DNA of 64,000 bases from Congeria kusceri. Its lineage: Eukaryota; Mollusca; Bivalvia; Myida; Dreissenidae. How positions within the stretch are numbered: the first letter of the stretch is position 1; each line of letters begins with the position of its first letter. Positions 48,052 to 58,872 of this stretch are shown here, piece after piece. The stretch covers positions 1,797,501-1,861,500 of the forward strand of contig CM051029.1 in assembly GCA_027627225.1 (NCBI GenBank), read 5' to 3'. Made by a program: the position numbers and the translations under genes. The notes below the pieces were generated by a model. The model worked only from the letters and a program-made list of their open reading frames with translations. It searched no databases and had not been told where the DNA came from.

Positions 48052-48845
48052 CTGTTTTATATGGAGAATAACGACAAGCTTAATACAATTTAAATAATAA
48101 GAGTGATGTGATGTCACGAATCGCTCATCTGAGTACAGACTGTTGCTTAAATGTAGGTCGTAAGTAATAACAGGTTCGGTGCCAGTTTGAACAAAATATG
48201 AAAACTAAATGATATCATGACTAAATATACATCCGGTTGATTAAATCTCCAACTGAATTTTATCCTACGCCTTTGAATATTAAAACCAAACTTCAGGCTA
48301 TAAACCGCATCGCTTTAAAACAAAACTTGTCGTCGAAAAACTAACGGGGCAACACTATAGCGGTACTGGTCCGATGCACAACACAGAGTTCATCCAATCC
48401 TTATTTTAGTAAACCGTATATACCTGTTGACGCAAAAAGTATGCTAAGCTTAGAGTATGTTGCGAATTAGCAATGTATTAAGCTATATTGAACGGAAAAA
48501 ATCAACAACATGTGCATGTAAATCAGAATGCGTTAATGGTATTATACTTCAAATAGTGAGGTACAAAAATACATTGCCAGTTCTATAGCACTATTTATAG
48601 GAAGTGATCTACACAAGTCTAACGAATCATATATGTGGTAAGGCCGAAACATTTAGAGAACAAAATCAAAAATAAAGATTCACATGTTGATATTCTTATT
48701 ACATGAATATAAATAAAGAAAAATAAGAATATAAATTCCAATTTGCATAGTTTTCATAAATGCTAGTGATGCTTTATATAAGTTCGTTCATTATGTTATT
48801 ATAACAAGTATTCAAACATGGAAACAAAGCTACACAATACAGTAC

Positions 48846-48946
48846 CGTTCATGATTTTTTCTTTAATCAAAAGAATAGTCCATAAAAGCATCAAGATGAC
48901 ACCGGATATCCAACCTCTATGCTGGAAGTGCATTGTTTGGTCCAAC
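48846..48946 (-). pseudogene. Gene B' alternative TM exon, frameshifted
   Basis: 101 nt against 102 in unit 1 (16028-16129). One base is missing in the middle, giving a TGA stop within the span. Splice sites are still recognisable. Confidence 0.75.
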
Positions 48947-49266
48947 CTGTTTTATATGGGCAATAAAAAACAAACTTAATTTATTTCAAATAATAATCGT
49001 GAAACAACGTTCCAAATCGCTCATCTGAGTTCAGACAGTTGCAAACATGTTGGCCTTAAGTAATAACATGTGTGGTGCCAGTTTGAACAAATGATGAAAA
49101 TTAAATATTATCATGACTTATTATACATCCAGTTCATTAACTGTCCTTATTCACTTCTATCCTACACATTTGCTTATAAAAACTAAACTTCAGTGTATAA
49201 CGCACATCACTCTGAGAATAAAACGCCGTAGACTGAATGGGACAACAACATAGCGTTACTAAGTCG

Positions 49267-49504
49267 GTATTCACAAAGCTCCTAAGGAATATCTTAAATG
49301 AAGGTGAAATTAAGTGAACATTCTATCTAATCTATGTAAAATCCAATGATTTGTTTTCCAATTAGTAAAATATGAAAGACATGAACATTATTACTAGTTT
49401 GGACCAGTTTTATGTAAAATGACAATTACATGAAACACAGACTTAAGGAGTTATCTGAATTTAAGAAATCTCTTCAAGTTTTCCCTAAGGAGCTTTGTTA
49501 ATAC
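49267..49504. mobile_element. MITE-like element, unit 2 copy
   Basis: Inverted ends GTATTCACAAAGCTCCTAAG and, reverse-complemented on the right, GTATTAACAAAGCTCCTTAG. Same insertion as 16450-16650. Confidence 0.65.
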
Positions 49505-49715
49505 GGGACATGGTCCGATCAAGGTCTGAACGCAAATGTTTTGCCATAGTCGCTCAACGTCATATAATGTCGTCTCAACGTCAAATAATGACGTATCAAT
49601 TACAAAACTCATTTCCTAGAAAACATTATTTATGTATCATAAATTATCACGTGACTTATTTTGTTGATTGAAATAATAAAAATCAGAAAAAATGTCAATT
49701 TTATATTTCACTAGT

Positions 49716-49780
49716 CTGAGAACTTGTATCAGTCTCGTTTAGGACTTAACACAATCAACTCGACCGATACAAATTCTTAG
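49716..49780. repeat. Inverted repeat, unit 2 copy
   Basis: Counterpart of 16840-16904. The left arm is identical and the right arm has two changes. Confidence 0.75.
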
Positions 49781-50170
49781 AACACCATACTAGCACAATA
49801 TTTTATAAGCTATAATCTTTCATAAATTGGCATGTTTGTCCACTTACACATACGCTTGAGAATGGTTAAATATAAAAGTGTTACCAAACATTTATGAATA
49901 AAAATGCTTCACAAAACAGGTAACTTTATGGGCATCCCATGGGCGACGCAGGAGAGTTCCTGTATACCAATATTTCACCGTTCACTTTGTGTTTCAAGTG
50001 AGCTACATGCAAAATATACCAAAAATAAAGTAATATATGTATATTTATTTTAATCACGTAATTGATGTACATTAATAAAACAAATTTAAAAACAATATTA
50101 AAATATGTAAAAGTATTAGTGTAATCTATTGACAAAATAACATTGCATGTTTGAACAAGTGTCAACTAAC

Positions 50171-50404
50171 GAGAAGAGAATCAACTAAGGACATATTTTT
50201 AAACATTCGTAATACTATAACATTTATATTTATCACTTTATAGTTTATGCAACTTAAACGTTTTCTTGTTTTGTCTTGAACTAGACCACACACATGAGTT
50301 CAGTTATGACTACGATTCCAATGCAAATAGGGGCAATAATCCATATCTGATTATGTGTGTGCGATGTGTTGAAATGTCAATTGTGGTTGGTGTAGTTGTG
50401 GTTT
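50171..50404 (-). pseudogene. Gene B' terminal TM exon with premature stop
   Basis: Homologue of 17299-17531. The acceptor and the span IWIIAPICIGIVVITELMCV are kept, including the acidic residue, with four extra residues in the stalk. TAG at 50281-50283 ends the frame directly after the span and would remove the basic stop-transfer and tail. Confidence 0.75.
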
Positions 50405-50651
50405 CTGAAACGACACGAAATGTCGTGCGATTTAAACTAAGTGAAAAATAACGATTTATTTGAATATGTATAATTTTAATCTATATAAGAGTATAACAAT
50501 AAAAAAACACTGAAATTAATGTGCGATATTATTGGCCTGGCACTCATGAATATTCCGTGTATTTTCGTAAATATATTTTAAGCTGCTAACCCAGATAGGA
50601 GACTCAGACATGAACATGTATTGATTAAATCCTAAATACGTAACAGTTAAA

Positions 50652-50719
50652 CCTGTATTGCAGTGGTAAGTACGAAACGTTTGTTAGCGTGATGATTTGG
50701 GTTCAAATCCCAAAACAGG
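50652..50719 (+). repeat. tRNA-like sequence, copy 2
   Basis: Counterpart of 17764-17833. The terminal stem CCTGT/ACAGG and a perfect T-arm stem (TTGGG/CCCAA round TTCAAAT) are better than in copy 1. One stem pair differs on both sides. Confidence 0.6.
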
Positions 50720-50985
50720 CACTTTTAATGTATTCAATTTATTTATTTGTTTTAATGTATTTAATTGATCATTTGCTGCCGTCATGACACGGAATCTCAT
50801 CACCCGATTCTGACACAGAAGAGAGCTGCATCGATACTGCAAACGAAACAGAGTCTTTGTGATTGCATTTTTATGTAGATAAAATAATTGAACTATGAAA
50901 AAAGGAAACAAAAAAAGATAAGGAAAAAATGTCATGATAATAAGTGATGTTAAAGTAAAAGAAAATAATAAAAAGCCTGAAAGAT

Positions 50986-51060
50986 CTTGGCAGGATTCGA
51001 ACCACAGTCATTGTGATTCAAAGTCTAAAACGCTATCCACCGCGCTTTTCTTCCTGACAC
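50986..51060 (-). repeat. tRNA(Gln)-like sequence, copy 2
   Basis: Counterpart of 18090-18157, with GACTTTGAATC and GGTTCGAATCC kept and a longer variable region. Confidence 0.55.
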
Positions 51061-51208
51061 TTGTTGATAGGTTTTTTTTGTTATATGACTATGAAATCCG
51101 TGATTTACACGCAAGATAAACGTTAAACCGATATAAACAAAACAGCCGAGCGTCACCAGAGATTAATGAGTGCCAGGTCAATAAAATTGTACAATACATA
51201 TATATTAT

Positions 51209-51315
51209 TATCACCATCATCACTATCATCATCATTATTGTCATCATTATTATCATTCAAATTACTAATACTGCTACTTCTACTACCAATACACTTCTAC
51301 TAGTACTACCGTAGT

Positions 51316-51351
<36 letters not shown>

Positions 51352-51455
51352 AATAATACTAATAATAATAATAATAATATATAAAAATAATAATAAAATA
51401 ATAATAATAATAATAATAATAAAATAAGAAGAAGAAGAAGAATAATAATAATAAT
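51209..51455. repeat. Compound trinucleotide repeats, unit 2 copy
   Basis: ATC, TAC and long TAA blocks, matching 18290-18540. Confidence 0.93.
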
Positions 51456-51739
51456 TACAAGAAATAGACAAAGAAGAAAACCAAAAAAAAGTTACCTCCA
51501 CCATTTTGGAGTCGATGCAGTTGTAGCTAAAACAATAGCATACGTATTTTAGCAGCAATGTAATGGACAGTCTGATTACAACGCATTTAAAAAAATATAA
51601 TTAAAAACATTTCCTATAAATATTTATTTAATGTTGTTTCTACACCCTCGAAAGAAAATCATACATTACATTGCACAGCTTTAACCTCACCCGTGCAAAT
51701 ATCAGACTTTATTGCACAGGACGTTGTTTTGTACAAAGA

Positions 51740-51747
51740 TGACGTCA
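51740..51747. promoter_or_regulatory. CRE-type palindrome TGACGTCA, unit 2
   Basis: Duplicate of 19936-19943, with a further GACGTCA at 51754-51760. Confidence 0.35.
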
Positions 51748-54125
51748 TAATACGACGTCATTTACGAATATGTCAAAACATTATCTCCGGATGGATTTGT
51801 GATGCTATGTTCAGTAGATATTATTGGGTCATTTTTATTTATGATGGATCTTAAAAGCACAATACATCGCAATCGCCGACTGTTATTGTCTTTAACGATG
51901 GGGATTTTGCATAATAAAAGTTGATTGTGATAAAACAACTGTGGTAAAGGTGCCTCTATGAAGAAACGTAAACGGTAGTTAAGATAAGCAATATAATTAC
52001 TTGCTTTACTTGTATTTTTGTTTTAATATTATGATTGAAACAGTCAGATGTGTGTTTTGTTATTATTTCATCAGCTGTCGTTTATTGTGAAAGTCATATA
52101 AAAAAACAAGTATGTCGCCTCGTTCAATATGAATTTTGATGTGCACCATCACACGATATTGCACATATGAAAATCCTTATTTGTGAAATACGGTATGGCC
52201 ATGCAGTCAATAACTGTTTTATTATATGATAATTGTATCTATAAGAATCAAATATGTGACTCATACATGCAGTTTTTGAAATCGAGCAAGTTGTTAACAA
52301 TTGAACATATCTGATAAACATATACATCATAATATTATGTCCCTGCAAGCTGGTGGCATACAGAGATACATGTCATCGGGATCAACTATTATGCAAGTGT
52401 TTGATTATATAATCACTGTATTCCAAATGTCAGTCTGTTTCTGAACTGTCTAGACATTTAAAATTCGCATTTAGTCCATTGTTAGACAGGTACCCACACA
52501 GCGTACGCAGCACATCTTCTGCAAATAACCACGGGTTGAAGTCTGATACTAAACTAAGTTGATTCCAATAGACAGTTGCCATAAAGACTAATTTCAATTC
52601 TTGAAAATCTTAATGACAATGACAAAACCTAAAAGCGATATAAGTGGTTGACGTATTCTCTGTTATGACGTGGTTATATTGCGTCAATTATACATTATTT
52701 TCCTTTTGGAGAATGGATAAGAATGGCTGCAACAGGGTAGATAAGTTATTTTTACAAAAATAGGTATGTTCCCGTTCCAGAAACGACGCAAATATCGACA
52801 TGATTGACACTTAAATAATTACATAAGATATTCGATAAAATAAAGGTTAGTCTGTACATAAAAAACATTTTATAAGGCGGGATTATGTTGTGTTGTTTGA
52901 CTGCTGAACGGGACTTAGTATTGCACATTTACATCGCGGCACCAACATATGTAACTATCTAACTGTACTGTTTCTATACATCTACACTATAAAAAAGCTT
53001 ATTATAGTGTACATATCTATACGTATGGAACACAAACAAACATTGATACAGGTACCAGTGTAAGTTTATTCAGCGTTTTACATATTAGTGTATAACACAA
53101 TTTTATACAAATGCCTACCACCTAGTTACCAAGCTTTTACCATATGTGTTTAGGTTTACCGCTTAATACGTGGCCGTTTTCTCGGCAAACACATACTGCC
53201 CGTATACAGCGCGGAACTAAGACATGAATTATTAATAAAAAATAATTATGGGGAAAACCGGAATTTCATGAAATACCCCATGCATTTCGGTTCGTCGGCA
53301 ACTGCCTTTTCCAATGAAATGCGTATTTATCATATAATAAAAGGTTTTAACTTATTTAACTATCAAAAATATTCTTATGGTTGCAGTATGCATTTCGGAA
53401 TCTACCGAGGGTTAACATTCTGAAAACAACAATTGGCTCTGTCTTTTCAACACTGTGAATACCCAAATTAGGTCACTATTGACAAACAACGAGCTTCTAA
53501 AGCCTAAAAAACAAACAAATATGTGACCTAATTGAACAAAAGTAGTCGCATTATAAGAAGCGGTTCTGGTAAATGTAATGTTTTAAAAATAAGTAGCCAT
53601 TGCATTTGACAAGATAAAGCATTGTATAAAATGAAGTTCAAAACAATCCATATAGCTATATCAGAAAACAAATCCGATGCCTAGACCAATGAAAGTGTGC
53701 TTAATGTTTGATCATTTGATTAATTGGTTTAATTATATTAAATGATCCTTTATTTACTGAATAGAATATTTATTTCTAAAGTTTCAATAAACACACACAT
53801 AACTTAAGTAAACTATATAATGGTATATATGTCAGGCGGCGTACAATACGATTAAGTATTGAAACATTATGTGTCATTCTAATTTAGTCGGCATGCGACA
53901 GAATAAATGAATTATAATTCAAAACATTCGAAATAACCTGGTTTTAAATATGTATGTTTGACGTTCAATATACATCCCTAATTTGCAAAATTACTATAAA
54001 CAGCAAATATATTCGTTAACTATAGTCCACCACTTAAACGTGGCGTATATAGTGAAAATGCAACTGTCGTGACCTATGTGATATTTAAAATACGGGGTGC
54101 GGATAGACAGAGACGAATACTAATT

Positions 54126-54711
54126 ATGGATAGCTTTGTGTTTGTCTTCATACTTTATATAAAAAAAGGGCTATACTGGTTGCAAGGTAGATTTAAAAAT
54201 GTTAATATTAATGTATACATATTAACTCTGTTTTGTGTTTGGCAAACATTCATTGGTATTTAAATATAATCGCTTCTATATACTTGCATGAATGACATAG
54301 TATGCTCCATGTTGATGTCATGAACATGCTAATGTATCAAAACAAAACCATTACTAGTTAATACAGGTGACGCAACAAGCCCGGCACTGAATGTGGATAC
54401 CAATGATGTTTTCGTCAATAGCAGTGTAAAATTCGCACGCTCAACGTAAACTACATCAACTTTTGTTGCCTTGTATAAAAAAGATAATGGTCCCACTGCA
54501 GAAACAATTGCCATTCATCAACGGTGGAAAGAAGACACAAAGACATGCTTTACAGACAATAATAATATGCAATGTTCGTGTAATTCTTCACAGATCTATA
54601 AATGTTCTATTCCGTCAGTGACTTTAGCAAATGACGGTCAATTATGGTATTGCAAAGCTGTAATCAATGGAGTATATGTTGACAACAACATTTATACTGT
54701 CGGATTAATAT
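54126..54711 (+). pseudogene. Gene A' exons 1-2, inactivated
   Basis: Signal exon 54126-54186 (open, 20 codons plus one base, donor gtagat) and Ig exon 54367-54711 (345 nt, exactly as long as in unit 1). In the Ig exon the strand B Cys codon is CGC (54438-54440), a TAA follows at 54447-54449, and the strand C Trp is TTG (54471-54473). The rest, including WYCKAV, is well kept. With no Ig2 to TM exons downstream this copy cannot make the receptor. Confidence 0.88.
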
Positions 54712-54778
54712 GTAAGTATGTAATATAGTAATACATGTTTATTGTCGCAATATCATTCACTATTTATTCTGCTTTTTT

Positions 54779-54786
54779 TCTACTAT

Positions 54787-54885
<99 letters not shown>

Positions 54886-54966
54886 AACTGCTACAGCTAC
54901 TAATACACCAACTACTACTACTACCATTATTATTACTACTACTACTACTACTACTACTGCTTCTAT

Positions 54967-55052
<86 letters not shown>

Positions 55053-55093
55053 TTACCACTACTACTATTAGTACTACTACTACTACTAAGTAC
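54779..55093. repeat. (CTA)n microsatellite, unit 2 copy
   Basis: About 315 bp of CTA triplets with few interruptions, located as in unit 1 about 70 nt past the exon 2 donor but longer. Poly-Leu, poly-Val and poly-Ser frames are artefacts. Confidence 0.97.
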
Positions 55094-57237
55094 TACGACA
55101 ACAAATTGATAAGATGTTCGTCGGATTTGCCGCTCCTTAAAAGCGTACATTTTGACCTAACAAAAATATGTTGTGTTTTGTTTGCGCTCGCAGCTACAAT
55201 TTTTACCCGCACCGGAATGTTTTGTTTGTTTCATTAATGAGTCTCAATTTAGGATAAACGCCGACATTTTCCTGTAACCATATCATAACAAGCAATTGGT
55301 TCTGATATAGACGTGAATTAGACACTCTTTGGACGCTAGTTTAAGTACAGAGCACATTATTTATGACCCAAACCGTAAATCGCAAAAAAACTAGTCTGTC
55401 ACATCTGCCATATGTTTTTCGACTCATTTTGTATCAAACTATTGATTGTGAAAACACAACGAGCTGTTTGTTTGTCAGCATTCATTGTCTAATTAAAGAT
55501 GATTGCTAGCAAGCTCTTGTAATATCAGCAGACACAACTGTGAGTTAAAGGATTATCTTGATGGTAACGCATGTGTACAATTGGGTGTCTGGAATATGTC
55601 AAATGGGGTGATAATCTTTTACATTTAGGACAGTTTTGACCAGCTGTTTGTCCTTGATTTCCTACTCATAATATCCACACAAGTTGTTTTTGGCATACAA
55701 GTTGTTTTTGACATGTCCATTTTATTTATCCAACGTATCTTTCTGGGGTATATTTTGTTCAAATTTATATATTAAGGTACATGTATTTACCAGAGGGCCA
55801 ATTCATTATGTTAGTTATTAATTTTAATTTATGTATTGCTATTTTTTGTTAACATTTGGTAGATATTTGAACAATGTATGTTGACATAAAAATACTTAGC
55901 CAAGTTACTGCAATGAACAAATCGAATCCGGTGTTGAAAACTGAATCCGCAAAAGCAGTATGCAAACTATCGGGTTGTCTCAAGTTTTTTTAAATTGAGG
56001 CAACGCATTTATGATTTTAGGAGTGTTGAAATTATAACAAATACTTGGTTACGCACGTTCACAGTGTTGTATTTTGTATTTTATCAATAGCGATGCGATT
56101 GATTATTCAAAGTCGCTGCTGATGTGTAGCTGTCTTATACCATGTTTTATATATATAAGTGGTATTCTGACTAATTTGTTATTATGTCTTCAATGATACC
56201 CGCCATCTAGATGGTTGTACCATATAGGCTCGCAGCACCAGCAACACTTTGTTTTTAGTTTGTGTTACACAAATACGTCTCACCTGTGGCACCACTGCAC
56301 AATAGATACAGTGATATATTTCAATATGCGATATTTAAGAAACATCGTGTTAATAAACATACAGTTGCCTAGGCCTTGTACAGCTTTTAAGCAGTGCACA
56401 AGGATGACGTGCATGGGATACACTGAACCATTGTATGAGTTGAAATAAACAATATATACGTACGTACCGATTATACATCGTTGGATATAAATTCATTTTT
56501 TTAAGTTTCTATAGTGTGTTTTTTAAATATCGATTATATTTTTGTGTAATTGATTTACTTAAGTATTTTGAATAATGAATGAGCTGCATACACGTACATT
56601 TACCGTCGGTCGTTCATTTATTCACACAATATAACCGTAATTTAACTTTGTGTAAGAGGACATACACGAAATTCTGTAAATTTACATGAACATGTGCGTA
56701 GCGTTCTAGAGCTATAGACATGCATGTATTGGTTTAAAAAATTCAATACAAAATATATTAGCACACGGTTTTTGTGGTTTATATATCGGTATGTTTAGTA
56801 CTTTTTTATTTGTAATATAAACCCGCTATTTCACAAGACTGGACTACTTTTTACGCACTGTTGCACTCAAGGTCAGTTGTGTTTACCATTGGTTAAAATA
56901 AGAACAATGCGTATTGTCTGTCCATTTTAATGAAGATAAAGAATATAAACAACTAGTCATATATCAATTGTTGCCAAATGTTGCTTAAATAACATGCATT
57001 GGTAACGTCATACATTAAGAAGAACATATGTATCGATACTTTAAAAACATTCGTTCGTTACCTACAATAACGGCATGTATATATGCTGTCAAAATGTCTG
57101 AATATCCAAGTCATAATATCACAATTGGTTCTAGCACAGTATCAACTGGCCCGTCTAAGCTCCAGCCTTCCTTTATCAGCCTCTGACCTTGCCTCAAGGT
57201 GTTGAATTCATGGCAACAGGAAACGCTCACCCCACCC
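55094..57237. other. Unit 2-specific segment, unassigned
   Basis: About 2.1 kb with no match in unit 1, where a GA repeat occupies the site. No domain or splice-bounded exon recognised. The frame at 56215-56448 is unsupported. Confidence 0.5.
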
Positions 57238-57737
57238 AGTCACTTCAGCACTACGTCGCCGCAACATTCTTTTTCAAAGTCTAACAAATCAGCCTCTTTA
57301 ATGTTGGCTCTACATTTACTATTTGGAACTTCGGTATAATATAATCAGTTTGTGATATCCGGAGTTTATCGTTAGGTCCACCGAAATGCAGAACAAACAA
57401 TGCTGGTAAAAAACCACAAACTCCATTCTCGTTGTTTTAAACAGAAAGTGAAAGCGTGTGATTTGCCAGAAATGTAAAAATGTAGTTCCAGGAAATAAAC
57501 ATGTATTTTTTTAAAACCTCAGACATACTCAAACAAAACATAATACAATCATACTCAAAGATAGAATATCGTTTAGTTTAACATCATATTGACGATCTAA
57601 TCAATTAGTCATGTTTGTTTTTTTTAGGAACGGGGAGTAATACACTGACCTTGATCATGGCTAAATTGAAAGCAAAGTAATGAAAGCAATGAATCAGTTT
57701 TAATACGTAAAAAGTGAGATAACGTGGATAAATAGAG

Positions 57738-57849
57738 TATTAGGTAAGTGTTGAATTAAGATCAAGTTTATTATGCTCGGCACGAAAATGAAAAGCACTC
57801 GCCAAGACTCGCATGATAAACTTGATCTTAATTCAACGCTAACCTTATA
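57738..57849. repeat. Long inverted repeat (hairpin), copy 2
   Basis: Left arm 57738-57775 and right arm 57812-57849 pair over about 38 positions with few mismatches. The core GTTGAATTAAGATCAAGTTT is exactly complementary. Loop of 36 nt. Confidence 0.85.
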
Positions 57850-58068
57850 TTCTCTATATAACAATTGAAACAATAAGATATAAATATCCTCTAACATGGA
57901 AACACACAACGATGTCGCGAGTTCATTGAAAAATATGCTCCAGAAAAATAAGAGAAGCGTGAGCACTGGTTAACGGTTTAAATTTTAAACAATGGTAGCC
58001 TCCAGTTGCTACGTCGTGTCGTTTAAAGATACATAACTGCAAACATTACATAAAACATAATACCCGAC

Positions 58069-58226
58069 CGTTATGAATGAGATTAGTTTGTATAGCACAA
58101 ATCATGATAGCGTAAGCTATTGCAGGCCAGAACGCAGCCATACAGTACCAAATACCATGCCAATATTGGGATGAGTAAAACTCATATAAACCGGGTAACG
58201 TGATAAATTTTTGGATTTGTCCTTGT
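58069..58226 (-). CDS. Candidate exon for a multi-pass membrane protein
   Basis: The minus-strand frame has a plausible acceptor (tatgcttag) and donor (aacg then gtcggg), 158 nt, phase 2 in and 1 out. Translation begins QGQIQKFITLPGLYEF and contains YWHGIWYCMAAFWPAIAYA, a hydrophobic span after a GIW motif that recalls MS4A/CD20-like tetraspanners. No neighbouring exons were found. It lies just past the end of the duplication. Low confidence. Confidence 0.25.
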
Positions 58227-58336
58227 CTAAGCATATACAGGAAAATAATGCATATTATTATAATCATTTCAACAAAATTTATTAAGTAACGCATATTGTA
58301 AATATTACCAAATTATAATGTGTCTTTTATATTCAG

Positions 58337-58388
58337 GCAAACTAGCAACGCCTAAACACAGACGGATGTTATTCAACCTACATATTGA
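58337..58388 (+). pseudogene. Degraded relative of gene A exon 14
   Basis: 'aacacagacggatgttat' aligns with 'aacacagatggaagttat' of 30769-30821, behind an acceptor (attcag). A one-base deletion and an early stop make it non-coding. Surrounding intron does not match unit 1, so it may come from an older paralogue. Confidence 0.55.
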
Positions 58389-58612
58389 GTAATGACAATT
58401 ATTGTTGATTGATTTCAAAGTCAGTAAGCCCACTATGTTAGTAAAGTGTATTCACATGATTCTCATTCTGATATATGTTTGGATGGACACAGGCATGTTA
58501 AATCGCTAACGCTTAATTCATTTACCCCTAATTACATCAGTAAACTGTCTGAGAGCCACTGTTTGGCAACCCATCCCGTCAACTATGTTGACTGTTTTTT
58601 TTTTTCTGGCAG

Positions 58613-58872
58613 ATGCTCCAGCTACCCGTCATCGCAATAATTATGAGACACTTGAAGAACTAAAAGTCCGTGAATATGCGACTGTTTACTCTGAGGACAT
58701 TTGGCGAGACATCAACACTTCGTCAGACAGTCAACATGACATGTCAGGACAAATCGTGTCGGTAGACGACGATCTGGAATACGTTAATATGAAGCTTTCT
58801 GCACTGTATACGTTTTATTTACAATTCGATACTGCTGAACGACAGGAAACAAATCAACACATGTATGTATAG
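58613..58872 (+). CDS. Gene A-like terminal cytoplasmic exon, intact
   Basis: Acceptor with a poly-T tract (tttttctggcag). Open in phase 1 to TAG at 58870-58872, 86 residues. Tyrosine motifs in order: NYETLEELK, EYATVYSED, LEYVNMKLSAL, and two more tyrosines near the end. It aligns with 31066-31268 and shows what that exon looked like before its stop. The YVNM motif fits both YxxM (PI3K p85 SH2) and YxN (Grb2 SH2) rules, as does YMNM in CD28. No TM exon is left upstream in this unit, so expression would need another partner. Confidence 0.6.

Larger units (their letters stand above)
46780..49260 (-). repeat. Unit 2 copy of the TM-exon triplication
   Basis: Same three units of about 900 bp as 13830-16440. 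The first has lost its exon, the second has an open exon, and the third has a frameshifted one. Confidence 0.8.
37531..58040. repeat. Segmental duplication, unit 2
   Basis: Second copy of the receptor-pair unit, same order and orientation as 1-24235. Segments found only here are about 38580-41410 (tandem-repeat insert), 44195-44815, 45555-45925, 46580-46770 and 55094-57237. Segments missing relative to unit 1 include the gene B signal and Ig exons and one gene B transmembrane exon. After 58040 the match to unit 1 stops, and only a cytoplasmic-tail exon related to gene A follows. Confidence 0.9.

Noticed and set aside
54735..55150. Long poly-Leu, poly-Val and poly-Ser frames (also at 23039-23464, 34635-35015 and 36554-36886)
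   Set aside because: Triplet and dinucleotide repeats read in each frame; no signal, domain or splice support.
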